A stretch of 64,000 nt of DNA, taken from contig NC_092096.1 in NCBI RefSeq assembly GCF_045679555.1, positions 25,201,817 to 25,265,816 of the forward strand. The letters are read 5' to 3'. This document shows positions 1 to 11,499 of the stretch, in pieces. Under the pieces are notes generated by a model. The model was given only the letters and a program-made list of their open reading frames with translations, ran no database searches and was not told where the DNA came from. Numbering within the stretch: position 1 is the stretch's first letter; each line of letters begins with the position of its first letter. The translations under genes and the position numbers were made by a program. This DNA comes from Salvelinus alpinus. Its lineage: Eukaryota; Chordata; Actinopteri; Salmoniformes; Salmonidae.

Positions 1-1253
1 GCTAAAGTTAGCTAGCATGCTAGCTACTTCCAGACATAAACGAGAGAACACCTCACTCTGACCATTTGTCTTGCTCTAGCAGAGCTGGTTAGGCTGTTTT
101 CATGTTATCCAGAGCGTTGGTGACTCTAACTGTGCTGCTGGCAACAATTTAATTAAGCTTTTTTGCCAAGGTTTACTGACACGGCATATTCAACAGGGTG
201 TTGAGCGTTCGTAAATTCATCAGTTATTCTGCGCTCTGGCACACTCAGACGAGAGCGCTCTGAAATCGGAGTAGATAGCCAGAGCAAATTTACAAACGCA
301 CCCCATGGATTTCCGAGTTGGATGACCTTCTAACGATTTTTTCACAGTAGGAGCTCGTTTTTGTTCGAGTTCCCAGTTGTCTGGAATGCACTGAAGTCGG
401 GAACTCGGGGAGATGTCATTAATGATTCTAGGAAAATGTCATTATTTTTGTTATTAACTAAAAAGCTAAATATGATTTAATCTTGTTGTAACAAATACAT
501 AAGATACATTTTCAATTCAAGGAACCAATTTACGCCTGGAGGTAAATTGTTTTGGAACATGTTTGTTCCTGACGCGGCATCATACATCAGTGGGAGAGAC
601 TTGGAATTATGACGTGCTCTGTGACGTTTTTTTTTGCTACCAGGAAACGAATGTAAACATAGCAATCGGAATAGAAACGCAAATGCATTCGCATAATTCT
701 ACAAAAGATCTTCGATGCTGGGTGCTAAATACGATTTTGCAGCACGGGGCGAAATGTGGTTAGCTGGAATATATGATTGCCAATTCTAGAAGAGGTTATT
801 AAACGCAGTAGCTAGGACTGAGGCAGGCTAATCGCTCGATAAACCGGTAAGATAGCCTGCTATATTTCATGCTAGTAGCTAGTTATATTTCCTATAGACT
901 ATATACCCGATGTGATAAACATATTGCTGGTGTTTGATAGCAGCTTAGTGAATTGTGTTCGTCTATTTGACATGTAGACACACATCCACTTCGGGGTGCA
1001 GAGAATTTGCAACAAGCTGATGACATGTCGGCAGACAGTTCTTCTGCCAACCAGGAAGAACCTAATGCTGTTGTTGGAAACATATTGGTGCAGTTCACAT
1101 AGGTATTGTTCATAGTTGCAAGCAAATTACCGAGAAATATGAGAACAGATATTTAAAAATAAGAAATATCATGCTGAAGATAAACCTAGCATACTCCTTA
1201 TCCACTATAAGCCAATGCAATGACATTGTATACTGCTGTTCCCAGGTCCAGGC
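1..1253. other. Upstream region of parp11, mostly repeat-like
   Basis: No coding exon could be supported. The first 480 bases look like an interspersed DNA-transposon-type repeat (tandem gctagc-like motifs, then two stretches I recognise only as common salmonid repeat sequence). A short ATG-started frame at about 1023-1099 (MSADSSSANQEEPN...) could be an alternative 5' exon of parp11, but it runs into a stop and its donor is weak, so I do not call it. The promoter of parp11 is not identifiable by eye. Confidence 0.4.
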
Positions 1254-1373
1254 ATGTTTGCCATAAGGGCACCTGAGGAGGAGTCCTCAGAGATGGTGGA
1301 GGAGATGGACACGTCAGAGGCTGTCTGGTGCTGGTATTACCTAGCCGAATGTGGAGTGTGGCACATGTTTGAG
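1254..1373 (+). CDS. parp11: parp11 coding exon 1 (start and first half of WWE)
   Basis: Forty codons beginning MFAIRAPEEESSEM and ending WHMFE, followed by a gtacag donor. It contains the first W-W-E signature tryptophans. Confidence 0.85.
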
Positions 1374-4095
1374 GTACAGGACATATCACCACCTATGCAT
1401 TCCTCATCCATCCATCCTCTCACTTGATCTATCGATCCATTCCTTCATTATTCCATCCATCCATACATTTTTACTGCATCCATCCATCCATTTTTACTGC
1501 ATCCATCCACCCATCCCCTCACTCACTCTACCCATCCCAGTCTCATTTGCAATTTGTTCTGGTTGTGGCAGATTGATCCAAGTGCTGCATGCTCTGTGAC
1601 CAGTGAGCAGATAGAACAGAATTACAGCAGGAATCAACACGGTGTCATGGAGTTTTACACCGCCAAGTACACCTACAGACTGGACTTCTCAGGTACCAAG
1701 AACAGTACAGTACTGGCACACATCTATACAGTATCATTGACAATCATTGGATATGTTGGAGTCTGTCTCTAATTCCCTGATCTTTGTTTGTCTTTGTTTC
1801 ACAACCAGTCATGAAGCAGATCAATGTCACAACCGGGAAACAACGGCCAATCAAACGGGCGTTCCACTCTGCCACTGGCTTTAGGTGAGTCTGAGCTGTA
1901 CCAATGGGGTCACCCACGGGCATGTAGCTGTATAACTCAGACATGCAGGTAGCCCACAGGCCTGTGACTGTATAACTAAGAAATACAGAGTTCTGAGTGC
2001 TCTCCATTGGCTCTGTGGTCAGTTTCACTTCCTGGAGCTTGCTTCCCGGAGCTAACTTTAGTCTATTGTGGGGTTAGAAGCGTCACCTGTTCTATGGTTA
2101 AACCTTATGCATGTTGTGCTACATTTTGGGTGAAAATAAAAGGATGTGTAACTAAGGGCATTGACATAATAACCACCGAGCAGTTGGACCCAGGCCTGAC
2201 CTGTACAGTATGTGTCTGAATTGTGTATATGCATCTGTCACCCTCGCCCAGGTTCATTTGTGATAATCTGGCCCTGCCGGTGCCCTGCCACTGGGAGAGA
2301 ATAAATACAGACGAGCCTTATCAGGTAAGGGGAAAAGGATGTGTGTGGACAATATGCTGTGTATCTACCTCTTTCAGACAGAGAGCTTTACCCGACTTTT
2401 GCCGGTTCAGGTTACTATCTGAATGGGGCAGGGGTAGAAATACAGGTAACTCCTGACCAGCATGTTACCTGCTCAAGACCTAGTCGTGTTACCTGCTCAA
2501 GACCTAGTCGTGTTACCTGCTCAAGACCTAGTCGTGTTACCTGCTCAAGACCTAGTCGTGTTACCTGCTCAAGACCTAGTCGTGTTTCCTGCTCAAGACC
2601 TAGTCGTGTTTCCTGCTCAAGACCTAGTCGTGTTTCCTGCTCAAGACCTAGTCGTGTTACCTGCTCAAGACCTAGTCGTGTTACCTGCTCAAGACCTAGT
2701 CGTGTTACCTGCTCAAGACCTAGTCGTGTTACCTGCTCAAGACCTAGTCGTGTTACCTGCTCAAGACCTAGTCGTGTTACCTGCTCAAGACCTAGTCGTG
2801 TTACCTGCTCAAGACCTAGTCGTGTTACCTGCTCAAGACCTAGTCGTGTTTCCTGCTCAAGACCTAGTCGTGTTACCTGCTCAAGACCTAGTCGTGTTAC
2901 CTGCTCAAGACCTAGTCGTGTTACCTGCTCAAGACCTAGTCGTGTTACCTGCTCAAGACCTAGTCGTGTTACCTGCTCAAGACCTAGTCGTGTTACCTGC
3001 TCAAGACCTAGTCGTGTTACCTGTAAAAGTAGAGTAATAAATGCTTATGACAAGTCTTATAATGCATTATACCTGTCAGTGTTCAACTGATATTCAGAGA
3101 CATGACGTTGCCACGAGTAGCACCACAGATGTTGCAGATGAGCGCGGTGCAAGATGATGCACTGACAGAGTATCACAGTGTATCTGCACATCATCTACAA
3201 CGTGATAGCTGCGAGACAACAGTGGAGAGGTTTCGCCTTGCACTTCAATGCTCTTAATTGTTGTGGAAATCGGCCCGATATTGCTATTTACTTTGTGCAT
3301 TGCTGACTACCTTTAAAGGCCAAGTCCAGTCGAAAACATGTTTTTCTGTATTTGGTATATATTTCAACACTATGAGGTTGGAATAATACTGTAAAATTAT
3401 GATAATGCCCTTTTAGTGTAAGAGCTGTTTGAAAAGACCGCCTGCAATTTCTGCCTGTTTTGGTGGGATGGAGTTTTGGCCTGACTGCTGACGTCACCAG
3501 GTGAAAAATGTGTTAATAGACCAATAAGAAAGAGAGTTCCAAATCTCTCTGCCAATAGCAGCTAGTTTTCAGTTTTCCCCTCTGTACTCAGACCACTTCC
3601 AGACATTCCTAGCAAAATTCTTGCTTGAGAATTTGCTCTTTGCTCTTTGCTAAGAAGCTATTTTTGTTTATTTTTGACCATTTTAATAGAAAGAAAATCC
3701 ACAGTAAGGTACTTATTTGTTTCCCATAAAATGTGATTTGATATTGAGATAAAAACAGTTTTATTGGACCTTTAAGTAAAGTTGAATCAATGTATCTACC
3801 TACTCCATGACTCTCTTTAGCCAGTTTGTTTGTTTCTAACTAAAACAGTGTGTGTCATTGATTTGCAGTATACCCATGTCTGATTGACTATACTCTTTCA
3901 CCTTGTAGAATTAGGAATTAGAATACCAGTAATTTAATAGGATCTTTATTTTTCAGCTCGTCTCATTGGCCAGAGATACTTATGAATTCAAGGAAGTGGT
4001 CAGACTCTATGAAAGGACCATGTGTCACCCTATCAAATCTATTCAGAGGATACAGAACCTGGATCTGTGGGAGTTCTTTTGCAGGTAGAGATGTG

Positions 4096-4140
<45 letters not shown>

Positions 4141-5069
4141 AGGTATTATAAGGTATTATAATGATGTTAGTATAGTTGAGTATCTAAATTATTTTGATGA
4201 TAGCACCTAGAATCCCAGTTTGGAATGATGGTTTGAATTAGATAGATAGACCTTTTTCGAGAACTTCTTAGAGATCTTTTGGTTGGAAAACATAATTAAC
4301 CTAAATGCTGAGACTGATCAATGCTTTTGTGTTTTTACTCCAATTTCTAAAGGAAAAAACAACAATTGCGGAAGATAAAGAGAGTTGTGGACATTGAGGA
4401 GAAAATGTTATTTCATGGCACAGGCCACAGCAACGTGCAGGCTATATGCACATATAACTTTGACTGGCGGCTAACTGGGAGCCACGGGGACGTCTATGGC
4501 AGAGGTAGATTCCACTTGTGTTGTGTCATGAAATCGTAACTTTCTCACAATTTCACGGTTTTCCAGAAATCCCGGTTATAGTATTCCTGGATGTCCTGCC
4601 TATTCCTGTCTATTCCTGCCTTATTCCGAGAATCTTCCAACTTTGATTTCTGGAAAACCTGGGAATTTTGGCAAAGTTCCTGGAATTTTGCAGCAGTAGT
4701 TTCAACTGTTCAAACATAGCATTCTAATACTGTCCTTCCCATCATTTCTCAGGGAGTTATTTTGCCCGAGACGCCAAGTATTCTAGCAAATTCTGCCTTA
4801 CGACGGGGAAACATAACTTTGCCTTGCAGAAGCACGGACTAGCCCCGCCGATATTTTCAAGCGAGCCTCCATATAAGACCATGTTCCTGGCCAGAGTGCT
4901 GGTCGGCGAGTCCACGTTAGGCAATCCGCTGTTCTGCCGACCGCCATCCAAGGACATGAGCTACAGCAACTTCTTCGACAGCTGTGTGGACGACCTCGCC
5001 AACCCAAAGATCTACGTCATCTTCGACTGCAACCAGATTTACCCAGAGTATCTCATTGAGTTCTACTGA
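1254..5069 (+). CDS. parp11: PARP11, mono-ADP-ribosyltransferase (7 coding exons)
   Basis: Coding exons are 1254-1373, 1572-1692, 1809-1884, 2252-2324, 3957-4084, 4353-4504 and 4753-5069. All junctions are GT/AG, phases agree, and the sum is 987 nt (328 codons plus TGA), close to the length of mammalian PARP11. Residues 1 to about 110 form a WWE domain (WCWYYLAECGVWHMFE), which in this family binds ADP-ribose-type ligands. Residues from about 130 are the PARP catalytic domain. The visible triad is H194 (LFHGTG), Y226 (GSYFARD) and I310 (PKIYVIFD). Having Ile in place of Glu is the mono-ADP-ribosyltransferase signature. Family knowledge: PARP11 acts at the nuclear envelope and in interferon signalling. 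The chosen ATG lies 2-8 bases after possible acceptors (CAG at 1243-1245 or 1249-1251), so a 5' non-coding exon is likely upstream; an in-frame upstream start is not excluded. The first AATAAA downstream lies inside the Tc1 element beyond 7.1 kb. Confidence 0.93.
1398..1538. repeat. Imperfect (CATC)n microsatellite in parp11 intron 1
   Basis: Repeated catc/atcc tetranucleotides with interruptions. Short open frames over it are repeat translations. Confidence 0.85.
1572..1692 (+). CDS. parp11: parp11 coding exon 2 (WWE)
   Basis: Acceptor gtggcag ends at 1571 and donor gtacca starts at 1693. It encodes IDPSAACSVTSEQIEQNY through RLDFS and ends in phase 1, which matches the next exon. Confidence 0.9.
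1809..1884 (+). CDS. parp11: parp11 coding exon 3 (end of WWE)
   Basis: Acceptor acaaccag, donor gtgagt. It encodes MKQINVTTGKQRPIKRA, the conserved basic segment that closes the WWE domain in PARP11. Confidence 0.9.
2252..2324 (+). CDS. parp11: parp11 coding exon 4 (linker)
   Basis: Acceptor ctcgcccag, donor gtaagg. It encodes FICDNLALPVPCHWERIN and ends on a whole codon (CAG). The open frame that continues past the donor into the 24-bp array is intronic. Confidence 0.9.
2464..3023. repeat. 24-bp minisatellite, about 23 copies, parp11 intron 4
   Basis: The unit is gttacctgctcaag followed by acctagtcgt. A few units carry gtttcctg in place of gttacctg, clustered at about 2584-2640 plus one later copy. 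The period is a multiple of three, so two frames stay open across the array and give artefact proteins. There are no spacers between units, so it is not CRISPR-like. Confidence 0.95.
3024..3956. other. Remainder of parp11 intron 4
   Basis: I see no exon, RNA gene or clear transposon. The stretch near 3315-3775 reads like an old interspersed repeat of unknown class. Confidence 0.4.
3957..4084 (+). CDS. parp11: parp11 coding exon 5 (start of catalytic domain)
   Basis: Acceptor atttttcag, donor gtagag. It encodes VSLARDTYEFKEVVRLYE through IQNLDLWEFFCR, the helical entry to the PARP fold. Confidence 0.9.
4096..4139. repeat. (TG)n microsatellite in parp11 intron 5
   Basis: About 20 uninterrupted TG dinucleotides shortly after the exon 5 donor. 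Confidence 0.95.
4353..4504 (+). CDS. parp11: parp11 coding exon 6 (catalytic His)
   Basis: Acceptor tttctaaag, donor gtagat. It carries EEKMLFHGTGHSNVQAI with the NAD-binding histidine. The 152-nt length equals that of the homologous exon in the second copy at 12420-12571. Confidence 0.92.
4557..4662. repeat. Small inverted-repeat element in parp11 intron 6
   Basis: The motif ggttttccagaaatc near the left end returns as gatttctggaaaacc near the right end, with pyrimidine-rich attcctg repeats between. It is probably a degenerate palindromic MITE; no target duplication was resolved. Confidence 0.5.
4753..5069 (+). CDS. parp11: parp11 terminal exon (catalytic Tyr and Ile, stop)
   Basis: Acceptor atttctcag. 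It encodes GSYFARDAKYSSKFC through QIYPEYLIEFY and a TGA at 5067-5069. It holds the second and third positions of the H-Y-I triad. Confidence 0.93.
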
Positions 5070-5774
5070 CGCCTATGGGGTGATCAGGGATGTTATCACA
5101 CAATGTACATGGGGCGGATTTTTTTTTACCAGGACGGGATTGGGATTCAGAAACATCAGGGGAGAGGTCGAGAGAGGAGGGACTCAATGGACGGCCATGA
5201 TGACTTCCCGCTGTTTGATTCAAGGCCTGACTGGGACTTGGATCATAAGAAGTGCCTTAATGGATTACTATGGCAGAACAGGGAAGACCATACAAGAAGA
5301 CTATGTTTCTATAAAAGCTGTAGAGTTCGTAAAGAGTGGTTTGTCTATTTACTGTGTTTAGAGACTTGTGGATCGGTCAGGGCGAGAGGTGGCGTATTTG
5401 AAAAAACTGAAAAGTAACTGCACACTGTTGGAGTGTTCCCGAAATGGATTAGCAATGTTTCAACCTGCCACAGAGGATCTTTCGGCAGGATCACCCTGTG
5501 TTGTCGAAACGTTGCGAATACGTTTCGGGAGCGTTCTAACGGTGTGCAGGTATTCTTTTTTTCTTTTCCTTTGACTGTTTGGGTCCAACATGACCATAGT
5601 CAAGCAAAGCTAAAAAGTGCAACACACTTCTAATGAGGATGTAGACTGAATAACTACTTTGGTGACCAGGATGCAATAACTCACTATTACAAGTAAAGTC
5701 GCCAACATAAAGTAAACAAATGTTTGACTTGCCCTACTCCTGTATACAAGGACCTGATTTCATAGATAGACATT
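5070..5774. other. parp11 3' flank / 3' UTR
   Basis: This follows the parp11 stop directly. The open frames over 5103-5633 have no recognisable domain and no AATAAA is seen before the Tc1 element, so the transcript 3' end cannot be placed. Confidence 0.4.
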
Positions 5775-7280
5775 GAATAAGTAGGTGTATCCAAACTTTT
5801 GACTGGTACTGTGTATAAGGGATATATTCATTGTAACTGTACAGTAATCTGCTCTTGTAATATTTTCTACATTGTAGAATAATAGTGAAGACATCAAAAC
5901 TATGGAATCATGTAGTAACCAAAAAAGTGTTAAACAAATCTAAATATATTTTAGATTCTTCTAAGTAGCCACCCTTTGCCTTGATGACAGCTTTGCACAC
6001 TCTTGGCATTCTCTCAACCAGCTTCATGAGGAATCCTTTTCCAACAGTCTTGAAGGAGTTCCCACATATGCTGAGCACTTGTTGGCTGATTTTCCTTTAC
6101 TCTGCGGTCCAACTCATCCCAAACCATCTCAATTGGGTTGAGGTCGGGTGATTGTGGAGGCCAGGTTATCTGCTGCAGGACTCTATCACTCTCCTTCTTG
6201 GTCAAATAGCCCTTATACAGTCATTGTCCTGTTAAAAAACAAATGATCGTCCCACTAAGTGCAAACCAGATGGGATGGCGTATCGCTGCGTAATGCTGTG
6301 GTAGCCATGCTGGTTAAGTGTGCCTTGAATTCTAAATAAATCACAGACAGTGTCACCAGCAAAGCACCCCCACACCATCACACCACCTCCTCCATGCTTC
6401 ACGGTGGGAACCACACATGCGGAGATCATCCGTTCACCTACTCTGCGTCTCACAAAGACACAGCGGTTGTAACAAAAAATCTCAAATTTGGACTCATCAG
6501 ACCAAAGGACAGATTTCCTCCGGTCTAATGTCCATTGCTCGTGTTTCTTGGCCCAAGCAAGTCTCTTCTTCTTATTGGTGTCCTTTTAGTAGTGTTTTTT
6601 TGTTGCAGAAATTAAACCATGAAGGTCTGAGTCTCTGAAAAGTTGATGTTGAGATGTGTCTGTTACTTGAACTCTGAGGCATTTATTTGGGCTGCAATTT
6701 CTGAGGCTGGTAACTCTAATGAACTTATCCTCTGCAGCAGAGGTAACCCTGGGTCTTCTATTCCTGTGGCGGTCCTCATGAGAGCCAGTTTCTTCATAGC
6801 GCTTGAAGGTTTTTGCGACTGCACTTGAAGAAACTTTCAAAGTTCTTCATGTCTTAAAGTAATGATGGACTATCGTTTCTCTTTGCTTATTTGAGCTGTT
6901 TATGCCATAATATGGACTTGTCACAACACAACTGATTGTCTCAAACGCGTTAAGAAGGAATTAAATTTCACAAATTAAATTTTAACAAGGCACACCTGTT
7001 CATTGAAATGCATTACAGGTGACAACCTCATGAAACTGGTTGAGATTGCCAAGAGTGTGCAAAGCTGTCATCAAGGCAAAGGGTGGCTACTTTGAAGAAT
7101 CTCAATAATAAAATATATTTTGATTTGTTTAACACTTATTTGGTTGCTGCATCATTCCATATGTGTTATTTCATAGTTTTGAGGTCTTCACTATTATTCT
7201 ACAATGTAGAAAACAGTAAAAATAAAGAAAAACCCTTGAATGAGTAGGTGTATCCAAACTTTGACTGGTACTGTATATAT
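5775..7280 (-). mobile_element. Tc1/mariner element, inactive transposase on - strand
   Basis: The right end carries a Tc1-type terminal repeat (ctttgactggtactgta on + at about 7258-7274), and the subterminal aagtagccaccctttgcc motif recurs inverted near both ends. Broken - strand frames between about 6840 and 6014 encode the N-terminal HTH part (KVSSSAVAKTFKRYEETGSH), the central part ([14 protein letters not shown]) and the C-terminal part (PPQSPDLNPIEMVWDELD). These are motifs of a DD34E Tc1 transposase. Frameshifts and gaps separate them, so it is dead. At the left edge the terminal repeat is present in the wrong orientation and about 60 bases of the expected end are replaced. Confidence 0.85.
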
Positions 7281-8547
7281 AACAAATATAGTTACCAAAG
7301 AAATTGGATTTCTAGGAAAACTAGATAGATTTCATGTAGAGTTGCTCCAATTCTAACTAAACAGACAATGCAAACACTGCAGTTGTACTATCACATCATA
7401 TCATGCATGAGGCTTATAGTCAGCTCGTCTCTGTGTACTGTACTGTAGCAGATGCATTTTCTAAATGAAAGCTAGGATATAGGCCTAGCTAGTGTTGCTA
7501 AGCTAAGAAACCGGATGAATCTCTTTGGGGACCGTTTGTGCAAGTCAAGTGATTGATTGCCTGAGTTAATTGAGGCCAAGACCTTCGGCCAAGATGGCTT
7601 TTAAAGGCCAATATGTCTTAAAATCTACTGCTTTCTCCTTCACCGCTATTGGTACCATGATCTGACAATGCAGTAGGCTACCTGTATATGTGTAATGTAT
7701 GTAGTTGATATATGCATGATAAGCACTCTCTTACCCCTTAAACAATCTACCTCCCTCATTCTGCACATTGTACATTGTTCAAGAAGGAAATACCCCCATG
7801 AATATTTTCTTGAGCTGAATTAAAATGGTCTTTCCTCTTAATGAGAGGGTGTCAAACTATGTCATAATGACAGTATTTTCGTGTTCATTTAAAGTCATGT
7901 AATGTTGGTCAGTACTTCATGCCCTCTGCTTTGATGTGTAAACTTGATATGGGCTTGATTTAGGCCTACTGTTGTAATACACTGTAAATAAACTAAAATG
8001 TTATACGTGTATGTTTACCAGCGCTAGTCATGTTGAATGCAAGGTGTGCATTATTTTATCTATCTATTTCCTGCAAATACTACCAAGGATCATTGAAGGT
8101 TAAGTGATAGGGAAACAATGGAGGGAAATGAAGTGCTGAGTGCATCTAATTGGCCACATGGCGGCAGTACAACACAAGATTACACCATACATTTCTGTTC
8201 AATCGTATTTGACTTTCAAATGTTGTTGAGGCATGGGATTGACTGATATCCCCTCAGAGATGATATAACCATGCCTCAAATCTTAGTACATTTCATATGA
8301 AGTCAATGTGAGTTAGTCTTTGTTCTTTTTTTTCCGGGGCGGGTGGTTGAACAATTGTCTTTTCTTAGTGAGGATTATACTGTCGTCAGGAGATTTCAAG
8401 AATACAATCCGTTAGGATAAGGAGGAAATACACACATTTGAAAAAAAATTGTAACTAGCAGATTGAGTGAGTTCCTCCAGTCTTGACTGGAACATCATGG
8501 ACCAGTGACAACAAAATGAAGAAAGGACCTACGTTGTATATGGCATA
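7281..8547. other. Intergenic spacer between two Tc1-type elements
   Basis: No gene or repeat family recognised. A canonical AATAAA occurs near 7985 and could end a long parp11 transcript; this is only a possibility. Confidence 0.4.
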
Positions 8548-10168
8548 CAGTTGAAGTCGGAAGTTTACATACACTTAGGTTGGAGTCATTAAAACTTGTT
8601 TTTCAACCACACCACACATTTCTGGTTAACAAACTATAGTTTTGGCAAGTCGGTTAGGACATCTACTTTGTGCATGACACAAGTAATTTTTCCAACAATT
8701 GTTTACAGACAGATTATTTCACTTGTAATTCACTGTATCAAAATTCCAGTGGGTCAGAAGTTTACATACACTAAGTTGACTCTGCCTTTAAACATCTTGG
8801 AACATTCCAGAAAATGATGTCATGGCTTTAGAAGCTTCTGATAGGCTAATTGACATCATTTGAGTCAATTGGCGGTGTACCTGTGGATGTATTTCAAGGC
8901 CTACCTTCAAACTCACTGCCTCTTTGCTTGACATCATGGGAAAATCAAAAGAAATCAACCAAGACCTCAGAAAAATATTTGTAGACCTCCACAATTCTGG
9001 CGCATCCTTGGGAGTCATTTCCAAATGCCTGAAGGTACCACGGTCATCTGTACAAACAATAGTACGCAAGTATAAACACCATGGGACCACGCAGCCGTCA
9101 TACTGTTCAGGAAGGAGACATGTTCTGTCTCCTAGAGATGAATGTATTTTGGTGTGAAAAGTGCAAAACAACAGAACAACAGCAAAGGTCCTTGTGAAGA
9201 TGCTGGAGGAAACCGGTACGAAAGTATCTGTATCCACAGTAAAACGAGTCCTATATCGACATAACCTGAAAAGCCGCTCAGCAAGGAAGAAGCCACTGCT
9301 CCAAAACCGCCATAAAAAAGCCAGACTACAGTTTGGAACTGCACATGGGGACAAATATTGTACTCTTTGGAGAAATGTCCTCTGGTCTGATGAAACAAAA
9401 ATAGAACTATTTGGCCATAATGGCCATCATTATGTTTGGAGGAAAAAGTGGGATGCTTGCAAGCCGAAGAACACCATCCCAACCGTGACACACGTGGGTG
9501 GCAGCATCATTTGTTGTGTGGGTGCTTTGCTGCAGGAGGGACTGGTGCATTTCACAAAATAGATGGCATCATGAAGAAGGACCATTATTTGGATATATTG
9601 AAGCAACATCTCAAGACATCAGTCAGGAAGTTAAAGCTTGGTCGCAAATGGGTCTTCCAAATGGACAATGACCCCAAGCATACTTCCAAAGTTGTGTCAA
9701 AATGGCTTAAGGACAACAAAGTCAAGGTATTGGAGTAGCCATCAAAAAGCCCTGACCTCAAATCATATAGAACATTTGTGGGCAGAACTGAAAAAGTGTG
9801 TGCAAACAAGGAGGCCTACAAACCTGACTCCGTTACACCAGCTCTGTCAGGAGGAATGGGCCAAAATTCACCCAGCTTATTGTGGGAAGCTTGTTGAAGG
9901 CTACCCAAAATGTTTGACCCAAGTTAAACAATTTAAAGGCAATGCTACCAAATACTAATTGAGTGTATGTAAACTTCTGACCCACTGGGAATGTGATGAA
10001 ATAAATCCTTCTCTCTATTATTCTGAAATTTCACATTCTTAAAATTAAAGTGTTGATCCTAACTGACCTAAAACAGGGAATTTGTACTAGGATTAAATGT
10101 CAGGAATTGTGAAACTGTATTTGAAAACGTATTTGGCTAAGGTGTATGTAAGCCTTCGACTACTACTG
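8548..10168 (+). mobile_element. Sleeping Beauty-type Tc1 transposon, end to end
   Basis: It begins cagttgaagtcggaagttt directly after TA (8546-8547) and ends with the degenerate inverted end before TA (10169-10170). The length of 1621 bp is normal for this family. The inner direct-repeat motif gtgggtcagaagtttacata is present at about 8750-8769, so the IR/DR arrangement is kept on the left. The right terminal repeat has several substitutions. The transposase inside is broken. Confidence 0.93.
8936..9957 (+). pseudogene. Inactivated Sleeping Beauty-type transposase
   Basis: Opens [20 protein letters not shown] and shows the paired-like DNA-binding segment ([18 protein letters not shown]), then the DDE domain pieces [24 protein letters not shown] and HLWAELKK. 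Visible lesions are a TGA at 9155-9157, a frameshift at about 9510-9530, a TAG at 9736-9738 where a Trp codon is expected, and a further frame change after it. It is a fossil copy, with no function expected. Confidence 0.9.
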
Positions 10169-11024
10169 TATATGCAAAACAAGTCTGACGTCAACTTTAT
10201 TGGTGACTCAGACGCTCCATCTAAAAAGCAGATTTATTTTAATCCACAGGTGAGCGTCATACACCAGACTTTCAGACAAGGACGTCCTCCTTTAAGAGGG
10301 TGTGGTTTGAGTGGTGATTTCACTACAGCATTTTCAAGCAGTGCTGAACCAGGTCAGGAGTGGCAGGCTAATCTTGGATAGCTACAGTACCATTCACCTT
10401 TACTACAAAAGAAAACCTCAGGAGAAGGTAAAGTAACATTTTCCCTAGTATTTTATCAAGCCAAATTGAAGTGGTGTTTCAGTAAATAAGATGTGTGTGT
10501 TTGCTGCCCTGTTGTAGATGTGGACTCCATCAGAAAGCAGTTCAGAGGTTGAGGACATGGACACCTCAGACATGCTTGTTATGACAGATTACAAAACAAA
10601 TCCATGGCTTTGGTTCTACCTGGACGAAAGGGGAACGTGGCACATGTTTGAGGTAGCTGTCTCTTGTCAGTCTAGAGTTAATCTCCACTTATGTGGCAGG
10701 CTGCTTAAAGGAGGGGGAACTAGACAGACGCATCGAATCCATCTGTAGAATACAGAACCTGGACCTCTGGGAATTTTACTGTAGGTAAGAGGAATTCTAA
10801 TTTACATCATCAGCATCATAATATTATTATAATTTCTCCAGAAATAGATGGATGTAGTACAGTATACATTTCCTATCTAATTTGGTGGTATTCTATCACT
10901 ATTGGTATTGTATTGACCATTGTAAAAACTATTGGTCGCTAAATCCGGAGAAATGACGGACCATGTAAAAAAACTGTTGGTCACTAAATCCGGCTAGAAG
11001 GACCACGTGAAAACGGTTGGCTGG

Positions 11025-11134
11025 TATGCCCTCACCCGTCTGAGCGGTCAGCTGTGAATGCCCTCACCCGTCTGAGCGGTCAGCTGTGAATGCCCTCACC
11101 CGTCTGAGCGGTCAGCTGTGAATGCCCTCACCCG
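11025..11134. repeat. 32-bp tandem repeat, about 3.4 copies
   Basis: The unit starts atgccctcacccgtctgagc and is followed by ggtcagctgtga; copies are near-identical. Confidence 0.9.
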
Positions 11135-11499
11135 CTATATACTTCTGATTGGTTTGGTTCTGTCCTCTATAGTGCTGTCCGGTTAGAACATGATGTTGAA
11201 GCCACTATGGAAAATGTTGTTGTAGCGTGTGCATGCAAAAGACTGTTTACCAATACAACAATTAAACCACTTCTGCAAAAGTACTTGTGCAACCAATGCC
11301 ATAACACTTATGGCTGTACGGAATAATACTACATATGATAAACAATAGGCAAAGCAGTATTGGCAACTTGAACATTAAAGAATAGTAACAGCCATGCAGT
11401 AGAACTGATAAGAGAATTAAGTTATCCTGTTCATTAACCAATTCAATTTGTTTACTCAGTCTGCGCTATCAGGATTTGTATGATACTGATAGAAATAAA

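Noticed and set aside
1023-1099. Small ATG-started exon (MSADSSSANQEE) upstream of parp11
   Set aside because: Plausible N-terminal exon, but the donor (attg|gtgcag) is weak and PARP11 does not need it, so it is only mentioned.
2464-3023. CRISPR-like array
   Set aside because: Units are directly adjacent without unique spacers, and the genome is a vertebrate. The same holds for the 17-, 19-, 23-, 30- and 33-bp arrays.
2341-3090. 249-codon frame with CSRPSRVT repeats
   Set aside because: Translation of the 24-bp minisatellite in a parp11 intron; it starts after a good splice donor and has no independent coding signal.
5103-5633. Frames just after parp11, possibly a further exon or gene
   Set aside because: They follow the parp11 stop in several short overlapping frames with no domain; 3' UTR is the simpler reading.
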